Part shown: piece after piece, positions 57,843 to 64,000 of the stretch | Numbering within the stretch: the first letter of the stretch is position 1 | Layout: each line of letters opens with the position of its first letter | Assembly: GCF_900546705.1 (NCBI RefSeq) | Contig: NZ_URDP01000002.1 | Span: 1-64,000, forward strand | DNA: 64,000 bases | Source: an uncultured Oscillibacter sp. | GTDB taxonomy: Bacteria; Bacillota; Clostridia; Oscillospirales; Oscillospiraceae | Direction: 5' to 3' | Made by a program: the position numbers and the translations under genes | The notes under the pieces: generated by a model | What the model saw: only the letters and a program-made list of their open reading frames with translations | What the model was told of the DNA's origin: nothing | Databases searched by the model: none

Positions 57843-59015
57843 TCAGGTGCGCAGCTCCAGGAGCTTTTGCTTGAGCTCGCCCTCGATTCTGCCCAGCTCG
57901 GCCTCGGCGGCCTGACGCTTGGCGGCGCCCTCCTTCTGGATATTGAGCACCTCGTCCAGCGTGGAGATCAGCTGCTCATTGGTGTGCTGGAGGGTCTCGA
58001 TATCCACCACGCTGCGCTCGGCCTCCCGGGCGGTAGCCACGGTGCCCATCTTGAGCATGTCCGCGTTCTTCTTCAAAAGCTCGTTGGTCATCTCCGTGAC
58101 GGCGGACTGAGCCGCGGTGGCCTGGCGTCCGTGCTCCAGTCCCAATGCCAGCACCATCTGACTTTTCCACAGCGGGATGGTGTTGACCAGGGAGGACTGG
58201 ATCTTTTCCACCATGAGGGTGTCGTTGTTCTGGAGCAGCCGGGTCTGGGGACCCATCTGGATGGAGATCATCCGCGTCAGCTCCAGGTCGTGGAGCTTCT
58301 TTTCAAACCGGTCGCACAGCTGGGCAAGGTCGTTGTAGGCCTGGGCGTCCTCCTGGGCGCCGGTCTGCTCCGCCTTGGCTTTCAGGGCGGGCAGTTCCGC
58401 AGAGCGCACCTGCGCCAGCCGTTTCTTGCCGGCCAGGATATACATGGTCAGCTCCTTGTAGTACTTCAGGTTCAGCTCATACATCTGGTCCAGCATGGCC
58501 ACGTCCTTCAAAAGGGTCACCTGATGCTGCTCCAGCTCCCGGACGATCTTGTCCACATTGGACTCCACCTTGGCGTACTGGGCCTTCATGGCCTCCAGCT
58601 TGCTGCCGGTCTTTTTAAAGAGGCCGAAGAGGCCCTTCTTCTCCTCTTCCTCGCCGAAGCCCTTGAGTTCCACCACCAGTTCGGAGAGGGACTTGCCCAC
58701 CTCCCCCAGATCCTTGGTGCGCACGGAGTTGAGGGCGTTTTCGGAAAAGCTCGCCACGTTTTTCTGGGCGGCGGCGCCGTACTGGAGAATCATCTGGGAG
58801 TCGGTCAGGTCAATTTTTTTGGAAAACTCCTCCACCGCCTGCTTCTCCGCGTCGGAGAGGAGGCTGTCATCCATCTGCACCGGCTCCGCCGCCGGCTTCT
58901 CCGGCTCCTGGGGCGCCGCCTGGGCCGCCGGGTCCAGGGTCAGCTCCGGCACAGCCTCCTGGGGTGCGTCCGGGGTCAGGGTCAGCTCCGGCATCGTGTT
59001 CTTTTCATCAGCCAT
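57843..59015 (-). CDS. TelA/KlaA toxic-anion resistance-type protein
   Basis: 390 residues, helical, TelA family: SLLSDAEKQAVEEFSKKIDL TDSQMILQYGAAAQKNVASF, and the conserved core KIQSSLVNTIPLWKSQMVLA LGLEHGRQATAAQSAVTEMT NELLKKNADML. An acidic Pro-rich stretch (10-50) precedes it. Members were first linked to tellurite resistance but in Firmicutes are usually part of membrane-stress modules with XpaC. It lies 27 bp before the TPM gene. Confidence 0.9.
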   Translation of the reverse strand: MADEKNTMPELTLTPDAPQEAVPELTLDPAAQAAPQEPEKPAAEPVQMDDSLLSDAEKQAVEEFSKKIDLTDSQMILQYGAAAQKNVASFSENALNSVRTKDLGEVGKSLSELVVELKGFGEEEEKKGLFGLFKKTGSKLEAMKAQYAKVESNVDKIVRELEQHQVTLLKDVAMLDQMYELNLKYYKELTMYILAGKKRLAQVRSAELPALKAKAEQTGAQEDAQAYNDLAQLCDRFEKKLHDLELTRMISIQMGPQTRLLQNNDTLMVEKIQSSLVNTIPLWKSQMVLALGLEHGRQATAAQSAVTEMTNELLKKNADMLKMGTVATAREAERSVVDIETLQHTNEQLISTLDEVLNIQKEGAAKRQAAEAELGRIEGELKQKLLELRT

Positions 59016-59070
59016 AGTTTCTTCCTCCGTTCCGGGTCCCGCCTGGGGACCGTTCGATTGTTTCCGTGGT

Positions 59071-59781
59071 TCAAAGCCCCGGCCGTGCGGTGCCGTCTGC
59101 GGGCTCGTCCGCCTTGAGCGGCTGGTCCGTCAGTCCCTCCCGGGCCATCATGGTCTCCAGCACGGTGATGTCCGTGGAGATGTCCATGGCCTCGGCGCCG
59201 TACAGGCTATCCAGCTGCTTTTCAAAGGCGGAGACGATGGTGCGCATCATGCCCTCCACCCGGGCAAGGGTGGCGTCGATGTTCTCCCCGGAGACGCCGG
59301 TGCCGCTCATGCGGTCGTAGGCGTTCAAGAGCTTGAGGGTGGTAGGCAGGTAGTAGTCCATGAACTTGCGGATCTGGGGCAGCTTTTCCGGGCTGCGTCC
59401 CACCTCCTCGAAGATCTTGGCGGACACCTGCTCCAGCCGCACGATGTCGGCGGAGATGCCGGCATCGGCGATGTTCTCGTCCAGCCGCTTCATCTCGGCG
59501 ATAGCCAGGCGGCCGTCTTTTCGCACCTTGTCCAGCTCCGGATTGCCGCTGCTCTCCTCCCTGGGCTGCGCCTCCTTGGCCTGCGTCTCCCCGGCCTGGG
59601 ACGTCTGTCCCACAGCGCCGGCGCGGCAGAGCCTGCTCACCAGGAAAAACACCACCACCGACACCAACGCCGCCGCGGCTATGTGGGCCGGCCGGTACAG
59701 CGGCGCCAGCGCGCCCCAACAGATCCAAAGCACACCCACCGCGTAAAAAGGCGCCGTGCTTTTGCGTTTTTCCGCTTCCAC
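59071..59781 (-). CDS. XpaC-like membrane protein
   Basis: 236 residues. Two N-terminal helices (about 14-45) are followed by an XpaC domain: LDKVRKDGRLAIAEMKRLDE NIADAGISADIVRLEQVSAK IFEEVGRSPEKLPQIRKFMD YYLPTTLKLLNAYDRMSG. XpaC was named from an X-phosphate hydrolysis phenotype; its job is unclear, but it pairs with TelA widely. The GTG at 59781 follows GGAGG by 7 bases; an upstream TTG overlaps the ribosome site. Confidence 0.88.
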   Translation of the reverse strand: MEAEKRKSTAPFYAVGVLWICWGALAPLYRPAHIAAAALVSVVVFFLVSRLCRAGAVGQTSQAGETQAKEAQPREESSGNPELDKVRKDGRLAIAEMKRLDENIADAGISADIVRLEQVSAKIFEEVGRSPEKLPQIRKFMDYYLPTTLKLLNAYDRMSGTGVSGENIDATLARVEGMMRTIVSAFEKQLDSLYGAEAMDISTDITVLETMMAREGLTDQPLKADEPADGTARPGL

Positions 59782-59816
59782 GGGCAAGCCTCCTTTTCCG
59801 TTTTTGTTGTGGCTTT

Positions 59817-59845
59817 ATTATACCCTGCCGCCCGGACAGGGTCAA
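59817..59845 (-). promoter_or_regulatory. Sigma-A promoter of the XpaC-TelA-TPM operon
   Basis: TTGACC (59840-59845), 17 bp, TATAAT (59817-59822) on the minus strand. Confidence 0.85.
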
Positions 59846-59874
59846 GGCGGCGGGTTGTGAAATGATTGTGAATG

Positions 59875-59904
59875 AAAAAGCCCCCTCCCGGCATGGGAGA
59901 GGGC
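59875..59904 (-). terminator. Terminator of the DUF6512-like gene
   Basis: GCCCTCTCCC, ATGCC, GGGAGGGGGCTTTTT on the minus strand. Confidence 0.85.
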
Positions 59905-59909
59905 ACGGG

Positions 59910-60449
59910 CTAGGGCCGGGGGATGCCGTACGCTCCGGTGACGGCGTCCTGCCACAGAGGCAGATGGGGCGGGCGGAAGGTGAAATAGATGAACAAAAAC
60001 GCCAGAATCCACAGCACCAGCAGCCCTGCCACCTGACGCCACAGGGCGCTGGAGCGCCGCCGCTCCAGCAGCACGAAGTCCACCGCGAACACGGCGGCGG
60101 CCGAGAGCACAAACACGGCGATATCCGCCCACAGCCAGTGGCGGCCGGTCACGCCGGTGTAGGTATAAAAGAGCACGGGGATGAGGGCAAGGCCCGCCAG
60201 CATCCCCGCCGCCCGGGCGGAGAGCACGTTGGGGTAGTTGCGGCCCAGGAAGCACACCTGGATCACGGAGAAGAAAAACACCGGGAAGAACAGCAGCTTC
60301 ATGTGCTCCCAGGTGGACTCGTTCACGGCGGAAAAGGCCGCCGCCAGCACTGTGCCGCCGCTCCAATCATAGGTGAAATGGAGCAGCGTCCCCGCCGCCA
60401 CCGCAAAAAGGAACCCCGCCGCCTCCCAGAAAAACAATCGCTTTCGCAT
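59910..60449 (-). CDS. DUF6512-like six-helix membrane protein
   Basis: 179 residues with six membrane segments. The motif VNESTWEHMKLLFFPVFFFS in the first third is characteristic of this family of unknown function. The rest is LSARAAGMLAGLALIPVLFY TYTG and LLVLWILAFLFIYFTFRPPH. The ATG at 60449 follows GGAGG; a terminator lies only 17 bp before the start codon, so it depends on readthrough of the azlCD transcript. Confidence 0.75.
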   Translation of the reverse strand: MRKRLFFWEAAGFLFAVAAGTLLHFTYDWSGGTVLAAAFSAVNESTWEHMKLLFFPVFFFSVIQVCFLGRNYPNVLSARAAGMLAGLALIPVLFYTYTGVTGRHWLWADIAVFVLSAAAVFAVDFVLLERRRSSALWRQVAGLLVLWILAFLFIYFTFRPPHLPLWQDAVTGAYGIPRP

Positions 60450-60465
60450 CGCGGCCGCCTCCAAC

Positions 60466-60497
60466 AAAAAAGACTGCGGCCCGGCAGCCGCAGTCTC
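60466..60497 (-). terminator. Terminator between azlD and the DUF6512-like gene
   Basis: AGACTGCGGC, TGCCGG, GCCGCAGTCT then TTTTT on the minus strand. No promoter fits between it and the next ribosome site. Confidence 0.85.
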
Positions 60498-60528
60498 ATT
60501 GTACGCCGCGAAGGCGGAAAATATACCC

Positions 60529-60864
60529 TCAGACGAACACCGCCTGTACCAGCACCATATAGAGGGCGGTGCCCCCGGCGATGGACAACAGCACATTGCG
60601 CCGCCAGCAGTGGAGCACCGCCACCGCCGCCACGGACAAAATCTCCGCCGCCCCGTGGGGCGGCGCGGAAAACTCCACGCTGCGCAGGCAGTACACCACC
60701 AGAAGGCCCATGACCGCCGGCGGCAACACCTTCCCCAGATACAGCACCACCGCCGGAGGCCGCCGCTTTTCCGGAAACAGCCAGAAGGGAAGCCACCGGG
60801 TCAGCTGGGTGCCGGCCGCCAGGGCCAGGATCATGATGATCGTCTCCAGTCCCGTCAGACGCAC
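60529..60864 (-). CDS. azlD: Branched-chain amino acid export subunit AzlD
   Basis: 111 residues with four helices: GLETIIMILALAAGTQLTRW LPFWLFPE, PPAVVLYLGKVLPPAVMGLL VVYCL. It matches the small AzlD subunit that works with AzlC to export branched-chain amino acids. It overlaps azlC by 10 bases; the GTG start at 60864 gives the family-typical length. Confidence 0.9.
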   Translation of the reverse strand: MRLTGLETIIMILALAAGTQLTRWLPFWLFPEKRRPPAVVLYLGKVLPPAVMGLLVVYCLRSVEFSAPPHGAAEILSVAAVAVLHCWRRNVLLSIAGGTALYMVLVQAVFV

Positions 60865-61553
60865 AGCCGTTTCCTCCCTCCCAGTAAAATCGCCGTCATG
60901 ATGACCATGGCAGGGATGACCAGGTTGTCCGGCCCGAACACTGCCAGGGACACCACCGCCGCGCCGATGCCCACGGCGCCGGGGACTCGCGCCTCCGGCT
61001 TTTTCCACTGCTCCAGAAACAGCACCACAAAAAGGGCCGTCAGGGCGAAGTCCAGCCCCGTGGTGTCAAAGGGGATGTGGCTGCCGGCCAGGGCCCCCAG
61101 AGCGGTGGCCCCAACCCAGTAGCTGTAGTCCAGCAGGGAGATCCAGAAGTAGAAGTCCCGCCGCGCTACTCCCTCCGGCGCCTCCAGGGTGGACACCAGG
61201 GAGAACGTCTCATCGCACAGCGTGGAGATGAGGAACGGCCGCACCCGGCCCAGCCCCCGGTACTTGTCCAGCAGGCTCAGTCCGTAGAAAAGGTGCCGGG
61301 CGTTGACCATCACCGAGAGCAAAAACGCCTGCACCGGGTCGAAGGCGGTGGTCAGCAGCGTGACGGCCACATACTGGATGCTGCCCCCCAGCACCAGGGC
61401 GCTCATGGCCGTGGCCCACACCACGCCGTAGCCCTTGGTCTGCATCAGCACGCCGTAGGCAAAGCCCAGCACCAAAAACCCCGTCATCACCGGGACGGTG
61501 GCGGGGAAGGCGGCCCGCAGCGCCGCCCGGCGTCCCTTGGTCGTCGATTCCAT
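60855..61553 (-). CDS. azlC: Branched-chain amino acid export subunit AzlC
   Basis: 232 residues with about six to seven helices. Motifs VMTGFLVLGFAYGVLMQTKG YG, ALVLGGSIQYVAVTLL, VMVNARHLFYGLSLLDKYRG LG and LISTLCDETFSLVST are those of AzlC. It is the large subunit of the exporter. The start follows TAAGGGGG. It lies 9 bp after a YcxB-like gene. Confidence 0.93.
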   Translation of the reverse strand: MESTTKGRRAALRAAFPATVPVMTGFLVLGFAYGVLMQTKGYGVVWATAMSALVLGGSIQYVAVTLLTTAFDPVQAFLLSVMVNARHLFYGLSLLDKYRGLGRVRPFLISTLCDETFSLVSTLEAPEGVARRDFYFWISLLDYSYWVGATALGALAGSHIPFDTTGLDFALTALFVVLFLEQWKKPEARVPGAVGIGAAVVSLAVFGPDNLVIPAMVIMTAILLGGRKRLCV

Positions 61554-61562
61554 GGTGCCCCC

Positions 61563-62087
61563 TTACTTCATGACCGCCTGGGGGCAGGCGCCGCGGAAAA
61601 ACGCCAGGAACGCCTCACAGGACGCGGCGGCGCCGTCCTTGAAAAAGCCGGACTTGTCCAGCCGCACCACGGTGCCGCCGTCGAAGATCACCGCCAGCCA
61701 CTCCCCCTGGTCCCGGACCTCCTTCACCTGGTCGTAGGTCTTTTCCGCCTGGGCGGCGGCGTCGCGGACGGTGATGGTCTCCGCCCCGAAGGTGACGGTG
61801 CGGTGCCAGGCGTCCACGCCCCACTGGGAAAGCAAGCGGCGGTACTGGTTGCGGGCCATGATGGGCAGGTAGAACTTCATCCGGAACACCGTCAGCACCA
61901 GCAGCAGGGCAAACAGCGCCGCATAGCCCCAGTTGCCGTCCAGCACCGAGCGCACCGCCATCACGGCGCAGCCTGCCGCCACCACCAGGGGCAAAAGCGG
62001 GATGCGCCGCCGTCCCGCCAGCAGCACCGGCCGCCGGGCCCAGTCCACGTACAGCGCCTGAGTAATCTCATAGCGATTTTCAAACAT
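61563..62087 (-). CDS. YcxB-like membrane protein
   Basis: 174 residues. Two helices (about 29-60) follow a short N-terminus (MFENRYEITQALYVDWARRP), then a YcxB domain with TFGAETITVRDAAAQAEKTY DQVKEVRDQGEWLAVIFDGG TVVRLDKSGF. The same domain is found at 46338-47063. It is the first gene of the ycxB-azlC-azlD group, 40 bp after the argS terminator, without room for a strong promoter. Confidence 0.8.
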   Translation of the reverse strand: MFENRYEITQALYVDWARRPVLLAGRRRIPLLPLVVAAGCAVMAVRSVLDGNWGYAALFALLLVLTVFRMKFYLPIMARNQYRRLLSQWGVDAWHRTVTFGAETITVRDAAAQAEKTYDQVKEVRDQGEWLAVIFDGGTVVRLDKSGFFKDGAAASCEAFLAFFRGACPQAVMK

Positions 62088-62114
62088 AAGTGCCTCCTTG
62101 CCCTCCGGGCATCT

Positions 62115-62147
62115 GAAAAAAGAGGGCGGGCCTGTGCCCGCCCTCTC
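62115..62147 (-). terminator. Terminator of argS
   Basis: GAGGGCGGGC, ACAG, GCCCGCCCTCTTTTTT on the minus strand. Confidence 0.88.
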
Positions 62148-62156
62148 CGGGTTATG

Positions 62157-63902
62157 TCACATTCTCTCCGGCGCGTCCACGCCGATGAGCTTCAGGCCGT
62201 TTTTGAGCACCACGCGGGTGTCGTCGGCCAGCTTGAGCCGGGCGGCCATGACGCCGCGCTCCTCGCCCTTGATGCGGCAGGCGCTGTAGAAGCGGTGGAA
62301 GCAGCCGGCCAGCTCCTGGAGATAGCGGTTGATGTGGCTGGGATCGTAGTCCCGGGCGGCGAGCTTGATCTCCTCGCAGAACTGGGCGATCTGCTTGATG
62401 AGGGCCTTTTCCGTCTCGCCGGTGAGCACGGACATGTCCACGTCCGCCTGGTCGGGCACGCTGACGCCCTCCTCGCCCAGGGCCCGCAGCAGCGAGCAGA
62501 TCCGGGCGTGGGCATACTCCACGTAGTAGATGGGGTTCTCGCTGTCCTCCCGGACGGCCAGACCCAGGTCGAAGTCCATCTGGGTGTCGGGCTTGGCGTT
62601 GAAGAACCAGCGTGCGGCGTCCACGGGGATCTCGTCCAGCAGGTCGCTCAGGGAGATGGCCTTGCCGGTGCGCTTGGACATACGCACCACCTCGCCGTCC
62701 CGCAACAGCTTGACCAGCTGCATGAGCACGATGTCCAGCTTCTCGGAGCCATTGAGGCCCAGGGCGTCCAGTGCCCCCTTCAGACGGGCCACATGGCCGT
62801 GGTGATCGGCGCCCCAGACGTTGATGACCTTGTCGAAGCCCCGGACGGCGAACTTGTTGCGGTGGTAGGCGATGTCGGCGGCAAAGTAGGTGTAGAAGCC
62901 GTTGGCCCGGCGCAGCACGTCGTCCTTGAGGTCCAGCTTCTCAATGTCCGCCTCCTTCTTGCCGGCCTTGCGGAAGTGCTCCCGGAGGATGTCGGCGGTC
63001 CGGAGCCACAGCGCCCCGTCCTTTTCGTAGGTCCAGCCCTTCTCCGTCAGAAGGTCCACAGTCTCGGCCACATACCCGCTTTCGTGGAGGGTGGACTCAT
63101 AGAACCAGTTGTCGTAGTGAATCTTGTACCGGGCCAGGTCGGACTTCATCTTGGGCAGGTTCACGGAAAGGCCGAACTGGGCCAGCTTCTCCTGACGCTC
63201 CGCCTCGGGCACGTCCAGAAGCTCCTTGCCATGCTGATCGTAGTAGGCCTGGGCCAGGTCCCGGATGTCGCCTCCCTGGTAGCCGTCGGCGGGGAATTCC
63301 ACCGCGTCCTCCCCCAGGATGATCTGGAGATACCGGGCCTCGATGGAGTGGGCGAACTTGTCGATCTGGTGGCCGGCGTCGTTGACGTAGAACTCCCGGG
63401 TCACGTCGGCGCCGCAGGCGGTGAGGACGCTGGCCAGGGTGTCGCCCAGCACGCCGCCCCGGGCGTTGCCCATGTGCATGGGGCCGGTGGGATTGGCGGA
63501 GACGAACTCCACCATGATCTTCTGGCCCTTGCGGGTGTCGTTGGTGCCGTAGGCGCCGCCCTCGGACTCCACGGCGCCCATGACGCCGGCGTACCAGCTG
63601 TCGTGGAGGCGGAAGTTCAGAAAGCCCGGGCCGGCGATCTCGGCGGAGGCAAAGTAGGTGCCCTCCAGGTCCATATGATCCAGCAGCGCCTGGGCGATGT
63701 TCCGGGGGGGCTGGCGCAGCGCCTTGGAGGCGGCCAGGGCGAAGGTGGTGGTAAAGTCGCCGTTGGCCGTGTCCTTGGGGATCTCCACCGGCGCGGTCTT
63801 GACCTCCGCCCGGGGCAGCGTGCCGTCGGCCACCGCCGCCTCGTAGGCGGACATGGCCAGCTGTGCCGCCTGGTCCTTCGCGTTTTGAATCATGTTGATC
63901 AT
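62157..63902 (-). CDS. argS: Arginyl-tRNA synthetase
   Basis: 581 residues, class I synthetase that charges tRNA-Arg. The HIGH-type motif is HMGNARGG (143-150) after the N-terminal Add-1 domain. The KMSKS-type motif is RMSKRTGKAISL, intact apart from the usual ArgRS variation. The C-terminal DALR anticodon-binding domain ends in CRIKGEERGVMAARLKLADD T. The start follows GAGAGGA. The end of another gene lies 30 bp upstream on the same strand. Confidence 0.96.
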   Translation of the reverse strand: MINMIQNAKDQAAQLAMSAYEAAVADGTLPRAEVKTAPVEIPKDTANGDFTTTFALAASKALRQPPRNIAQALLDHMDLEGTYFASAEIAGPGFLNFRLHDSWYAGVMGAVESEGGAYGTNDTRKGQKIMVEFVSANPTGPMHMGNARGGVLGDTLASVLTACGADVTREFYVNDAGHQIDKFAHSIEARYLQIILGEDAVEFPADGYQGGDIRDLAQAYYDQHGKELLDVPEAERQEKLAQFGLSVNLPKMKSDLARYKIHYDNWFYESTLHESGYVAETVDLLTEKGWTYEKDGALWLRTADILREHFRKAGKKEADIEKLDLKDDVLRRANGFYTYFAADIAYHRNKFAVRGFDKVINVWGADHHGHVARLKGALDALGLNGSEKLDIVLMQLVKLLRDGEVVRMSKRTGKAISLSDLLDEIPVDAARWFFNAKPDTQMDFDLGLAVREDSENPIYYVEYAHARICSLLRALGEEGVSVPDQADVDMSVLTGETEKALIKQIAQFCEEIKLAARDYDPSHINRYLQELAGCFHRFYSACRIKGEERGVMAARLKLADDTRVVLKNGLKLIGVDAPERM

Positions 63903-63931
63903 ATCTGAAAAATCCTCTCTCGTTTGATTTT

Positions 63932-64000
63932 TTATCGTTCCTTCCGCCTGACCTGGATCTTGAAGCAGTTGCGCCCGGTCACCGTGTGCTCTACGGCGAT
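63932..64000 (-). CDS. C-terminus of a gene upstream of argS, possibly DUF1934 (YwiB-like)
   Basis: Only the last 22 codons are visible, ending AVEHTVTGRNCFKIQVRRKER before TAA. YwiB (DUF1934) is encoded beside argS in Bacillus and many Clostridia, and the beta-strand-like end fits. The stretch is too short to prove the family. Confidence 0.4.
   Translation of the reverse strand: MAVEHTVTGRNCFKIQVRRKER

Noticed and set aside
57843..59015. Tellurite-resistance operon
   Set aside because: TelA with XpaC and TPM is widespread in Firmicutes and by itself does not imply tellurite resistance. No other ter genes are seen.
61077..63908. Plus-strand open frame of 943 codons
   Set aside because: Antisense to azlC, ycxB and argS, all of which have clear motifs.

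Overview
This 64-kb window is a chromosomal segment of a GC-rich, spore-forming, Gram-positive anaerobe. The best guess is class Clostridia, family Oscillospiraceae (Flavonifractor/Lawsonibacter/Dysosmobacter-like); this is an inference from gene content, not a match. Pointers are a SpoVK/CbbX-type AAA+ ATPase, an SRP RNA beside dnaX-ybaB, an ApbE/NusG-II/Gx-transporter operon, two-component systems of low-GC Gram-positive type, strong GGAGG ribosome sites, and two sigma-K-like promoters in front of a putative spore-surface pair.

Layout. 1-4054: pyridoxamine kinase (partial), tRNA-Leu with a duplicated terminator, then a small protein, a choice-of-anchor-A protein with a Thr-repeat linker that carries the same C-terminal domain, and a GT-B glycosyltransferase. 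4193-8228: YczE-like membrane protein, a membrane protein with a protein of three prealbumin-like repeats, and a MATE exporter behind a leader terminator. 8416-21088: a compact 12.7-kb, 19-gene phage-particle cluster on the minus strand, from terminase to baseplate, with a contractile sheath. It has no integrase, repressor, replication genes or lysis genes, and no normal-length tape measure. It looks like a domesticated, PBSX- or GTA-like particle. 21257-24750: KdpD/KdpE-like two-component system and a CstA-family transporter. 24857-29159: LysR regulator and the ApbE-NusGII-Gx-AAA operon. 29372-34221: membrane protein, DUF4127 lipoprotein, ybaB, dnaX, SRP RNA. 34530-39589: tRNA-Ala(CGC), a tandem cupin pair, and an iron-siderophore ABC importer behind a DtxR-like operator.

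39777-42122 is an operon of five unrecognised small proteins. 42285-49497 holds an EamA exporter, cupin, YetF-like protein, diguanylate cyclase, MarR regulator, YcxB-like protein and a VanRS-like two-component system. 49557-55057 holds an ECF sigma/anti-sigma pair and a three-gene MacB-like ABC system with a large secreted surface protein. 55275-64000 holds an alanine symporter, TPM-TelA-XpaC genes, DUF6512-like protein, AzlCD, a second YcxB protein, argS, and the end of a probable DUF1934 gene.

The best candidate for an undescribed system is the particle cluster, with its 186-residue protein in the tape-measure slot and two adjacent perfect palindromes upstream of terS. Second is the spore-surface glycoprotein/glycosyltransferase module. 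Third is a 15-bp response-regulator-like box shared between the VanRS-like promoter and the promoter of the orphan five-gene operon. No database search or computation was run; family names come from recognising motifs and gene order.
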